From Bacteroidales bacterium (GTDB lineage Bacteria; Bacteroidota; Bacteroidia; Bacteroidales; UBA12077): a stretch of DNA of 7,914 nt. Position numbers and translations under genes: made by a program. Shown one piece after another: positions 1 through 6,454 of the stretch (the stretch's first letter is position 1; every line of letters starts with the position of its first letter). Below the pieces are notes generated by a model, which searched no databases, was not told where the DNA came from, and was given only the letters and a program-made list of their open reading frames with translations. The stretch spans positions 1 through 7,914 of the forward strand of contig JAUVUS010000096.1 of assembly GCA_030600865.1 (NCBI GenBank), read 5' to 3'.

Positions 1-1
1 C

Positions 2-1591
2 CGCCATGTTGATTCATCAGTTCACCTTTTCGAAAAGTGGGGTTTACCTATCTGGAAAGACGAAGAAGGAAATTATGTGAACGAAGGCCGTTGGCAAATC
101 ATGATTCATGGTGAATCATATAAAAATATAGTTTCGGAAGCTGCGAAAAATGCATTAAAAGAATTGGGTGATAATGGTGAATATTACGAAAGAATATTTA
201 TTACCGAACCTATAATAGATGGAGATCGTTGTGTTGGTGCAGCAGGTTTTAGTGTCCGTGAAAATAAATTTTACATATTTAAAGCAAATGCTGTGCTGGA
301 TGTAATGGGTGGTGCAGTACATATTTTCCGTCCTCGTTCGGTTGGCGAAGGTTTAGGAAGATCTTGGTATCCTCCGTTTAATTCCGGAGCAAGTACTTAT
401 TTTACACTTAAAGCAGGTGCCGAAATGACATGTCAGGAAGTACGTTTTGTTCCTGTTCGTTTTAAAGATTCATATGGCCCTGTTGGTGCATGGTTCTTAT
501 TATTCAAAGCGAAAGCTACCAATGCCAAAGGTGAAGATTATATGGAGACCCGTGCTGCTGAACTTGAAAACTGGGCTCCGTACGGAACATCAAAACCAAC
601 ACCTACTAATCTCAGAAATTACCTAATGCTTCAGGAACTGGAAGCAGGAAATGGTCCGATTTACATGAAAACAGATGAAGCAATTAAAGAGTTAATAGCT
701 GATATCACTGATGAAAAAGAAGCTAAAAGAAAAATGAAAGAGTTGGAATCAGAAGCCTGGGAAGACTTTTTAGATATGACTATTAGCCAAGCTTTAAACT
801 GGGCTTCACATAATATATCTCCGGAAGAAACACCATCAGAAATTTCTGCTTGCGAACCTTATTTTATTAGTTCACATTCAGGAGCATCAGGGGCCTGGGT
901 TAGTGGTCCAAAAGATTTGTCACCATCAGATGATTATCACTGGGGATATGATAATATGACAACCATAAAAGGTTTATTTGCTGCGGGTGATGCTTCAGGA
1001 GCTTCATCTCATAAATTCTCATCCGGTTCGTTTACCGAAGGCCGGATTGCTGCTAAAGCTGCTTTAGCATTTATTGTTGATAATTCTGATTCAGCAAATA
1101 TTGATGATGAAAAAATCAAAGAATTAAAAGAAAGAATTTTACAACCACTTGCAACTTTTGAAGAACATAAAGATTACGCTAATGATGAAGATGTAAATCC
1201 AAATTTCATCAAACCAAAAATGTTTATGTTCCGCTTACAGAAAATTATGGATGAATATGCCGGTGGTGCATCAGTCCATTTTAAAACATCAAAAGCGTTG
1301 CTTGAAAAAGGCCTTGAGTTTTTAGAATTCATGAAAGAAGATTCTGAAAAACTGGCTGCTAAAGATACAAATGAATTAATGCGTTGCTGGGAGAATGTTC
1401 ATCGTTTATGGCAAGCAGAATCGCATATCAGAACTATGCTGTTTCGTGAAGAAACCAGATGGCCGGGATATTATTTCCGAACCGATCATCCTACAATGAA
1501 AGAAGAGTGGAAAGTTTTTGCTAACTGTAAATGGAATCCTGAAACAGGTGAATGGGAAATGATAAAAAGAGAAATAAAAGAACTTACATAA
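2..1591 (+). CDS. aprA: Adenylylsulfate (APS) reductase subunit alpha, 5' end outside the window
   Basis: AprA is the FAD-containing catalytic subunit that interconverts APS and sulfite plus AMP, working with the ferredoxin-like AprB in the cytoplasm. The reading frame is open from base 2, so 529 residues are visible. About 130 N-terminal residues, including the FAD Rossmann glycine motif, should lie upstream, since the family runs to roughly 620-670 residues. Family marks seen are GRWQIMIHGESYK (from base 86), RPRSVGEG (from base 329), VRFKDSYGPVGAWF, the SHSGASGAWVSGP segment with its His at 875-877 (equivalent, from memory, to the active-site His of the Archaeoglobus enzyme), and the FAD-contacting GLFAAGDASG...HKFSSGSFTEGR stretch. 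A GTG at 77 could be taken as a start, but the protein upstream (HLFEKWGLPIWKDEEGNY) is also AprA-like, so 77 is not the true start. aprB and sat are expected upstream. The gene is intact where visible. Confidence 0.96.
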   Translation, partial: RHVDSSVHLFEKWGLPIWKDEEGNYVNEGRWQIMIHGESYKNIVSEAAKNALKELGDNGEYYERIFITEPIIDGDRCVGAAGFSVRENKFYIFKANAVLDVMGGAVHIFRPRSVGEGLGRSWYPPFNSGASTYFTLKAGAEMTCQEVRFVPVRFKDSYGPVGAWFLLFKAKATNAKGEDYMETRAAELENWAPYGTSKPTPTNLRNYLMLQELEAGNGPIYMKTDEAIKELIADITDEKEAKRKMKELESEAWEDFLDMTISQALNWASHNISPEETPSEISACEPYFISSHSGASGAWVSGPKDLSPSDDYHWGYDNMTTIKGLFAAGDASGASSHKFSSGSFTEGRIAAKAALAFIVDNSDSANIDDEKIKELKERILQPLATFEEHKDYANDEDVNPNFIKPKMFMFRLQKIMDEYAGGASVHFKTSKALLEKGLEFLEFMKEDSEKLAAKDTNELMRCWENVHRLWQAESHIRTMLFREETRWPGYYFRTDHPTMKEEWKVFANCKWNPETGEWEMIKREIKELT

Positions 1592-1605
1592 ATATACAAT
1601 TTATT

Positions 1606-1656
1606 GCTGGTTACTTGTCGCTGGTAAATTACAAGTAACTAGTATCGAATAACTAG
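1606..1656 (+). repeat. 7-bp-periodic inverted repeat in the aprA-qmoA spacer
   Basis: The 79-bp spacer holds GTTACTTGT (1610-1618) and its exact complement ACAAGTAAC (1631-1639), with a 12-nt loop. Allowing G-U pairs, the RNA stem extends to 1606-1643. The right half reads as heptads AATTACA, AGTAACT, AGTATCG, AATAACT (1627-1654), and the left half as roughly reverse-complementary heptads GCTGGTT, ACTTGTC, GCTGGTA (1606-1626). There is no T tract after the stem, so it is not an intrinsic terminator. It could act as an intercistronic hairpin that protects or separates parts of the mRNA, which is inference only. Confidence 0.6.
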
Positions 1657-1670
1657 AAATAAAATTTTGA

Positions 1671-2903
1671 ATGTATAAAAACCAAAAACCTGTTCTTATT
1701 ATTGGTGGTGGCATGAGTGGTGTAACAACTGCTGTTGAAATTGCTGAAGTTGGAAAAGAAGTTATTCTTATCGAGAAAAATCCATATTTGGGCGGGAATG
1801 TTGTTAAGTTTAACAATTATTTCCCAAAACTCTGCCCACCAACTTGTGGATTGGAAATTAACTTTCGCAGGATAAAACAAAATTCCAGAATCAAATATTA
1901 TACTTCAACTGAAGTACAGAAAATATCAGGAAAAAAAGGTGACTTTAAAATAAAATTAAAATCCACACCACAGTATGTAAAAAATAATTGTACAGCATGT
2001 GGAAAATGCCTTGATGTTTGCCCCGAAGAAAGACCTGATGAGTTCAACTATGGATTTACCAAAACAAAAGCAATTTATTTACCACACGAAATGGCTTTTC
2101 CCTATAAGTTCAGTATTGATGATGAATATTGCAAAAAAGAATCCTGCAATAAGTGTGTGGAAATTTGCGAGTATAATGCCATTGATTTATCTGCAAAAGA
2201 AGAAGTTTTTGATTTAGAAGTTAGCTCTGTAGTTATTGCTACAGGATGGAAAAATTACGATGCATCAAAAATTGATAACTTAAACTATTCAACATCAAAA
2301 AATATAATTACAAATGTTGAATTTGAGAGGTTTATAGCATCTAATGGCCCCGGACAAAATAAATTATTAAGAGTATCTGATAATTCTGAACCTGCAAAAA
2401 TTGCTTTTGTTCAGTGTGCCGGATCGCGCGATGAAAATAATCTTCCTTATTGTTCGGCTGTTTGTTGCTCAGCATCATTAAAGCATGCATTAAGCATTCA
2501 GGAATTATATCCAAATAGCGAGATAAAGATTTTCTATATAGATATGCGTGTTGCCGGTCGTAATGAAGATTTTCTGGTTAAAGTACAAGAGAATAAGAAT
2601 ATCGAATTAATTAAAGGAAAAGTTGGCAAAATTTCTGAAACAGAATCGAATAACTTAATTCTGGAAGCAGAAGATATTCTTTCAGGTAAAAAAATAAAAT
2701 ACGAGGCAGACATGGTTGTTCTTGCCACAGGAATTGTACCATCAGGAATAAACCTGAACTTAAACAAGGACCAGAACAATTTTATATCTGATTTACAATC
2801 TGAAGGAATTTTTCCTGTTGCCTGCAGCCGAAAGCCAATGGACGTTTCATCATCGGTAAAAGATGCAACTGCTGCTGCATTAAAAGCAATACAGATTAAT
2901 TGA
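1671..2903 (+). CDS. qmoA: QmoA, HdrA-like flavin/iron-sulfur subunit of the quinone-interacting membrane-bound oxidoreductase
   Basis: QmoA is a soluble subunit, related to heterodisulfide reductase HdrA, of the QmoABC complex that links APS reductase to the quinone pool. The 410 residues begin with an FAD Rossmann motif GGGMSG (12-17), the acidic strand end LIEK (33-36) and CPPTCG (55-60). A canonical CX2CX2CX3CP cluster motif follows (C107, C110, C113, C117). A second, looser set comes next (C154, C159, C162, C166), with a CX4C opening and Glu instead of Pro at the end. ATGW (190-193) and LATGIVP (351-357) are further nucleotide-fold marks. C249, C261, C265 and C266 in QCAGSRD...YCSAVCC resemble the extra cluster ligands of HdrA. 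The ATG at 1671 follows an A-rich leader without a Shine-Dalgarno. Position directly after aprA and before qmoB supports QmoA over a generic HdrA. The gene appears complete. Confidence 0.92.
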   Translation: MYKNQKPVLIIGGGMSGVTTAVEIAEVGKEVILIEKNPYLGGNVVKFNNYFPKLCPPTCGLEINFRRIKQNSRIKYYTSTEVQKISGKKGDFKIKLKSTPQYVKNNCTACGKCLDVCPEERPDEFNYGFTKTKAIYLPHEMAFPYKFSIDDEYCKKESCNKCVEICEYNAIDLSAKEEVFDLEVSSVVIATGWKNYDASKIDNLNYSTSKNIITNVEFERFIASNGPGQNKLLRVSDNSEPAKIAFVQCAGSRDENNLPYCSAVCCSASLKHALSIQELYPNSEIKIFYIDMRVAGRNEDFLVKVQENKNIELIKGKVGKISETESNNLILEAEDILSGKKIKYEADMVVLATGIVPSGINLNLNKDQNNFISDLQSEGIFPVACSRKPMDVSSSVKDATAAALKAIQIN

Positions 2904-2910
2904 TAATCTT

Positions 2911-2968
2911 GCCTGTCGCCTGCCTGACCTGTCCGTCCGGCAGGCGGGCGGCAGTCAGGGCAGACAGG
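2911..2968. repeat. GC-rich imperfect palindrome in the qmoA-qmoB spacer
   Basis: This 58-bp GC-rich block starts 7 bp after the qmoA stop and contrasts sharply with the AT-rich surroundings. Outer arms CCTGTC (2912-2917) and GACAGG (2963-2968) are exact complements, and the inside is an imperfect fold around CCGTCCGGCAGGCGGG (2933-2948). The same 16 bases recur exactly inside qmoB at 3795-3810, which marks this as a dispersed REP-like element. With no T tract after it, it is a poor intrinsic terminator, but the hairpin may shield the 3' end of an aprA-qmoA message. Confidence 0.75.
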
Positions 2969-2992
2969 TTGATTAATGACTATTTGCAATTT

Positions 2993-3012
2993 TTGAAACT
3001 TGAAACTTGAAC
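2993..3012. repeat. Heptad tandem repeat TTGAAAC
   Basis: Two exact copies of TTGAAAC (2993-2999, 3000-3006) are followed by a shortened copy TTGAAC (3007-3012). Read on the other strand the unit is GTTTCAA, close to the GTTYAAA-type heptads of the qmoB-qmoC spacer. No coding content is seen here. Confidence 0.7.
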
Positions 3013-3028
3013 CGAGCAAAGCGAGCTC
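3013..3028. repeat. Short CGAGC direct/inverted repeat
   Basis: CGAGC occurs twice nine bases apart (3013-3017 and 3022-3026), and GAGC (3014-3017) can pair with GCTC (3025-3028). It is a small element between two heptad tracts. It is too short to assign a role, and may be a degenerate member of the same intergenic repeat patchwork. Confidence 0.3.
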
Positions 3029-3049
3029 AACGACTGTAAGGAGTTAAAT

Positions 3050-3095
3050 TTGAAACTTAATTGTGACTTGTCATTTGTATTTTGTGATTTTAATT
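3050..3095. repeat. Heptad tract immediately upstream of qmoB
   Basis: A further TTGAAAC (3050-3056) plus TTAA leads into five units in one 7-bp register: TTGTGAC, TTGTCAT, TTGTATT, TTGTGAT, TTTAATT (3061-3095). The tract ends eight bases before the qmoB ATG, so it forms the whole leader of that gene. A purine-rich ribosome binding site is absent. AT-rich unpaired RNA here may help initiation, which is inference. Confidence 0.65.
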
Positions 3096-3103
3096 AAATA
3101 AAA

Positions 3104-5236
3104 ATGAATAAAATGATAGGCGTTTATATATGTTCTGGTTGCGAAATAGGCAAAAGTATAGATATTGAAAAGCTTAGTCAGGTAGCTTCGGAAAACAATG
3201 TTACAATTTGCAAAAATCATTCTTCGCTATGTTCAGTTGAAGGATTTGATTTAATTAACAATGATATTGAAAATGAAAATCTGGATAGAATTGTTATAGC
3301 CGCCTGCTCACCCAGAGCAAAAACTGAGATTTTTAATTTACCTGAAAATATAATTCTTGAAAGAACAAACTTAAGAGAACAAGTTGCATGGTGTTATGAA
3401 CCTGGTGAAGAAGATACACAAATGGCAGCAGAAGATTATCTTCGTATGTCAATCACAAAAGTTAATAATATTGAGGTTCCGAAACCTTTTATAGCCGAAA
3501 ATATAAGTTCTGAAATTTTAGTTGTGGGCGGCGGAATTACTGGAATTACATCAGCAATTGAAGGAGCAAAAGCAGGATACACGATTCATTTAATCGAGAA
3601 AGAAGAAAAATTAGGTGGCTGGTTAAATAAATTACACAAACAAATTCCTTATGCTGCACCTTACAATACTTTGATTAATCCTGAAATCGAAGACAAAATC
3701 AATGAACTCAAACTATTTGAGAATATAAAAATTCATACATCAACTACAATAACTAAAATTGACGGACAACCGGGTCTGTTCGAAGTTTACCTGCCCGTCC
3801 GGCAGGCGGGTCTCCAAAACAGTAAAGAAGAAAAAATTACAGTTGGCTCCATTGTTACAGCAATGGGTTGGAATCCTTACGATGCAAGTAAATTATCTCA
3901 TCTGGGATATGGTAAATCTAATGTTTTAAGCAATGTTGAATTTGAAGAATTAGTTAAGAATAATCCTGACAAAGCTTTACCGAAAAACATTTTATTTATT
4001 CAATGTGCAGGTTCAAGGGATAAAGATCATCTGCCCTATTGTTCTAATTTTTGTTGTGGAACAAGTCTTAAGCAGGCAAAATATATTCGTGATTTAAGTC
4101 CTGAATCGAATGTATTTATAGTATATAAGGATATTCGTACTCTTGGTTTGTACGAAGAATTTTACAAAGAAGTACAAAAAGATGATCAAATCTTTTTCAC
4201 AAAAGGCGAGATTGAAGAAATAACTGAGGGCAATAACAATTTAAAAGTTAATGTAAAAGATACTTTATTAGGTGAAAATATTTCGCTTTCGGTTGATATG
4301 ATTGTACTGGCAACCGGAATGGTACCGGCAGGAACTGAGGATTTGAATTTAAATTACAGATTAGGGAAAGGCTTACCGGAATTAAAATACAATTTTTCCG
4401 ATTCGCATTTTATTTGTTTCCCTTACGAAACAAGACGAACCGGAATATATGCAGCAGGTAGTTTACGAGCTCCTATGGATATTGCATCAAGTAAAGAAGA
4501 TGCAACCGGAGCAATGTTAAAGGCAATTCAGACTATCGAGGCAACAAAACGTGGCGAAGCTGTTCATCCACGATCAGGTGATAAATCTTATCCTGAATTA
4601 TACTTAGATCGTTGTACTGACTGTAAACGATGTACCGAAGAATGTCCGTTTGGAGCTTATGACGAGAATGAAAAAGGAACTCCGTTGCCAAACCCAAATC
4701 GTTGTCGACGTTGTGGAATTTGTGTGGGTTCTTGCCCTGAGAGAGTAATTAGCTTTGCTGATTATTCAATTAACAGTGTATCGGCAATGATTAAATCGGT
4801 TGAAATACCCGATGAATTTGAAGAAAAACCAAGAATCCTTGTGTTTGTTTGTGAAAACGATGCTTATCCTGCTTTCGATATGGCAGGACAAAAAGGATTA
4901 AAATATAGTCCTTATATAAGAGTTATTCCTGTCAGATGTATTGGATCAATAAACAAAGTTTGGATATCAGATGCTCTGTCGCAGGGATTTGACGGGATAT
5001 TGCAAATTGGCTGTAAACCTGGCGATGATTACCAGTGCCATTTTATTCACGGAAGCGAACTGACAGAAACCCGTGGTGAAAATATTCAGGAAACATTGGA
5101 AACCATGATGCTGGAACCTGAAAGAATAAGAACAGAATTTGTTGAAATCACAGATTATTATAAGATTCCGGATATTATTAATAATTATGTTGAAGAAATT
5201 GAACTAATCGGACCTAATCCTTTTAAAGACATGTAA
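3104..5236 (+). CDS. qmoB: QmoB, HdrA/MvhD-like flavin and iron-sulfur subunit of the Qmo complex
   Basis: QmoB is the large soluble subunit that joins an HdrA-like flavoprotein to a C-terminal MvhD/FlpD-type domain, passing electrons between AprAB and QmoC. The 710 residues run in order: an HdrA N-terminal domain with C10/C13 and VIAACSPR; an FAD Rossmann motif GGGITG (142-147); the HdrA-type Cys set C301, C313, C317, C318 (QCAGSRD...YCSNFCC); LATGMVP; two 4Fe-4S motifs, C504/C507/C510/C514-P and C534/C537/C540/C544-P; and an MvhD-like domain from about 577 with C583, C612, C637 and C645 (GCKPGDDYQCHF). Residues 230-236 (LPVRQAG) come from a dispersed palindromic repeat sitting in frame. The start at 3104 has an AT-rich leader, and M4 (3113) is a possible alternative. 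Length and domain order fit complete QmoB. Confidence 0.94.
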   Translation: MNKMIGVYICSGCEIGKSIDIEKLSQVASENNVTICKNHSSLCSVEGFDLINNDIENENLDRIVIAACSPRAKTEIFNLPENIILERTNLREQVAWCYEPGEEDTQMAAEDYLRMSITKVNNIEVPKPFIAENISSEILVVGGGITGITSAIEGAKAGYTIHLIEKEEKLGGWLNKLHKQIPYAAPYNTLINPEIEDKINELKLFENIKIHTSTTITKIDGQPGLFEVYLPVRQAGLQNSKEEKITVGSIVTAMGWNPYDASKLSHLGYGKSNVLSNVEFEELVKNNPDKALPKNILFIQCAGSRDKDHLPYCSNFCCGTSLKQAKYIRDLSPESNVFIVYKDIRTLGLYEEFYKEVQKDDQIFFTKGEIEEITEGNNNLKVNVKDTLLGENISLSVDMIVLATGMVPAGTEDLNLNYRLGKGLPELKYNFSDSHFICFPYETRRTGIYAAGSLRAPMDIASSKEDATGAMLKAIQTIEATKRGEAVHPRSGDKSYPELYLDRCTDCKRCTEECPFGAYDENEKGTPLPNPNRCRRCGICVGSCPERVISFADYSINSVSAMIKSVEIPDEFEEKPRILVFVCENDAYPAFDMAGQKGLKYSPYIRVIPVRCIGSINKVWISDALSQGFDGILQIGCKPGDDYQCHFIHGSELTETRGENIQETLETMMLEPERIRTEFVEITDYYKIPDIINNYVEEIELIGPNPFKDM
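3790..3810. repeat. GC-rich palindromic repeat inside the qmoB coding frame
   Basis: CCTGCC (3790-3795) and GGCAGG (3801-3806) form a perfect 6-bp stem around CGTCC. Bases 3795-3810 are identical to 2933-2948 in the qmoA-qmoB spacer. In the qmoB frame the element reads LPVRQAG and adds no stop or frameshift. It falls in a variable linker between FEVY and NSKEEK, ahead of the ATGW-like TAMGW motif, where related proteins tolerate length change (family knowledge, not aligned here). Confidence 0.8.
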
Positions 5237-5241
5237 TTTTA

Positions 5242-5276
5242 GTTCAGAGTTCAAAGTTTTGAGTTTAAAGTTTATT
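5242..5276. repeat. Five-unit heptad tract in the qmoB-qmoC spacer
   Basis: Five consecutive 7-bp units, GTTCAGA, GTTCAAA, GTTTTGA, GTTTAAA, GTTTATT, fill most of the 50-bp spacer. The units are degenerate but keep strict 7-bp register. The qmoC start follows ten bases later after AAGAAAG, a weak purine-rich leader. Confidence 0.75.
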
Positions 5277-5286
5277 ATTAAGAAAG

Positions 5287-6171
5287 ATGATTGAAGTAAG
5301 ACCAGATATAAAATTTAAAAAAGAACTTAAGAAAATAAGTAAGTCTTCGTTGAGTGAATGTATTCAATGTGGTAATTGCTCTGTTGTTTGTTCACTTGCT
5401 CCTGATGACAAGCCTTTTCCAAGAAAAGAAATGATTTGGGCAGGTTGGGGAATGAAAGACAAATTGATCGGGAATACAGATATCTGGTTGTGCCACCAAT
5501 GTGGTGATTGCAGTACACATTGCCCGCGTGGTATTAAACCTGCTGATGTTTTTTCGGCTGTCAGGGAAATTAGTTACCAGCATTATGCAAAACCTAAATT
5601 TCTGGGTAAAATATTGAATAATCCTAAATGGCTCCCTGTGGCTATTGTAATTCCTGTGATTATAATTTCTTTAATCTTATTTATGGCAGGAACATTGCAA
5701 ATTCCTGAAGGGCCGGTAAATTACTCCAAATTCTTTCCCCATGCATGGCTCAACAGCTCATTTACTTTTTTATGGTTTTTAACGATAGGACTTGGAATTA
5801 TAGGTTTAAGAAACTTCCGGAACGATATGAAAAAGCAAAATCCAGATGTAAAATCAACTGGAAGTTTTATTAAGAATTTATTTTCCATACGAAAAGAAAT
5901 CATTTTTCATTCTAATTTTAGTGCATGTTCAGCACAAAAAACAAGAAAGATTGCACATTTTCTGGTTTTCTACGGATTTATTTTATTGCTTTTTGTTACA
6001 GCTTTTGCCATTTATGCAGCAGTAACACATAATTATCCATTAGGATTAACAAATCCATTTAAGATATTGGCAAATATAGCGGCCATAATGCTTTTTGTCG
6101 GACTAGGAATTATGATTGCAAACAGAATTTTCAATAAAAAAGATTTTGGAAACAGCACCTATACTGACTAG
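5287..6171 (+). CDS. qmoC: QmoC, HdrC-like ferredoxin plus cytochrome b membrane subunit, cut short by an in-frame amber codon
   Basis: QmoC anchors the Qmo complex in the membrane and exchanges electrons with quinone through b hemes. The 294 residues start with an HdrC-like domain with two 4Fe-4S motifs, C25/C28/C31/C35 and C69/C72/C75/C79-P. The membrane part of the NarI/cytochrome b type follows, with four likely helices at about 114-135, 150-175, 220-247 and 258-285. The frame stops at TAG 6169-6171, right after NSTYTD. The next 71 codons of the same frame are plainly the missing end of QmoC, so the product as written lacks the last two helices and their histidines. Truncated QmoC would probably not bind its full heme set. 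The TAG is one base from TGG (Trp), which would fit this position. The ATG at 5287 is preceded by AAGAAAG. A sequence error, a real nonsense mutation or readthrough are all possible. Confidence 0.9.
   Translation: MIEVRPDIKFKKELKKISKSSLSECIQCGNCSVVCSLAPDDKPFPRKEMIWAGWGMKDKLIGNTDIWLCHQCGDCSTHCPRGIKPADVFSAVREISYQHYAKPKFLGKILNNPKWLPVAIVIPVIIISLILFMAGTLQIPEGPVNYSKFFPHAWLNSSFTFLWFLTIGLGIIGLRNFRNDMKKQNPDVKSTGSFIKNLFSIRKEIIFHSNFSACSAQKTRKIAHFLVFYGFILLLFVTAFAIYAAVTHNYPLGLTNPFKILANIAAIMLFVGLGIMIANRIFNKKDFGNSTYTD
6169..6171 (+). other. In-frame amber codon interrupting qmoC
   Basis: TAG stands between ...TYTD and LFLISLF... in one unbroken frame. A G in place of A at 6170 would restore a Trp codon. 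It is the only in-frame stop in about 2,400 codons of recognisable coding sequence in the window. None of the six gene ends seen (TAA 1589, TGA 2901, TAA 5234, TAA 6385, and TAA and TGA on the - strand) uses TAG. Confidence 0.9.
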
Positions 6172-6387
6172 TTATTTTTAATTTCCTTATTCTTATTAAC
6201 TATTTCTGGAGTTTTGGTAGAAGCAGCTCGATTTTTAAACTGGCAATTAGCATACCATCTATACTTTTTCCACTTAGTTTGTGTTTGGTTTATTATAATT
6301 TATTTGCCTTATACAAAGTTTGGGCACTTATTGTTTAGGGTCGTGGCAATGGTTTATGCGGCATCGTTTAAAAGAAGACTAAAATAA
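6172..6387 (+). pseudogene. qmoC: C-terminal part of qmoC beyond the amber codon
   Basis: These 71 codons plus TAA continue the qmoC frame exactly. They encode two membrane helices, about LFLISLFLLTISGVLVEAA and HLYFFHLVCVWFIIIYLP, then KFGHLLFRVVAMVYA and a basic tail KRRLK, the usual ending of QmoC-type cytochrome b subunits. Several histidines that could ligate heme or line a quinone site are here. There is no ATG near the 5' end; the only one, at 6349, is close to the tail, so independent translation would need a rare start. If the amber codon is read through or is an error, the full QmoC is 366 residues (5287-6387), near the family's usual size. Confidence 0.85.
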
Positions 6388-6400
6388 TATTACAGATTAC

Positions 6401-6429
6401 AAAAAAGGTTCGTTTTAAATCGAACCTTT
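6401..6429 (-). terminator. Bidirectional intrinsic terminator between qmoC and siaC
   Basis: AAAGGTTCG (6404-6412) and CGAACCTTT (6421-6429) form a perfect 9-bp stem with an 8-nt loop. On the - strand the stem runs into six Ts (6406-6401), a good intrinsic terminator for siaC, whose stop is 25 bp away. On the + strand there are only three Ts before a C, so it should end qmo transcription less efficiently. It lies between converging genes, as expected. Confidence 0.8.
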
Positions 6430-6454
6430 CTATATAATAGACTGTCAACCTATT

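Noticed and set aside
1601..1880. Two overlapping open frames on the - strand at the start of qmoA
   Set aside because: They oppose the clear FAD-binding N terminus of QmoA and look like shadow frames of AT-rich DNA.
1999..2217. 72-codon + strand frame inside qmoA
   Set aside because: It is out of frame with the qmoA Cys motifs and has no recognisable content.
2534..3019. 161-codon open frame on the - strand
   Set aside because: It lies over the 3' end of qmoA and runs through the GC-rich palindrome. Its product has no family marks and the qmoA frame is certain.
2971..3103. Separate Bacteroidota-type promoter for qmoB
   Set aside because: Several TTTG and TATTTTG strings occur, but none gives a TAnnTTTG box at proper spacing from TTTG, and the heptad repeats produce such strings by chance.
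5327..5903. Three small - strand frames within qmoC
   Set aside because: They lie antisense to the iron-sulfur and membrane segments of QmoC, with no family resemblance.
6169..6171. Genome-wide reassignment of TAG to an amino acid
   Set aside because: Only one internal TAG occurs in about 2,400 codons, far fewer than a reassigned code would give. The absence of TAG among six gene ends is too small a sample to count as evidence.
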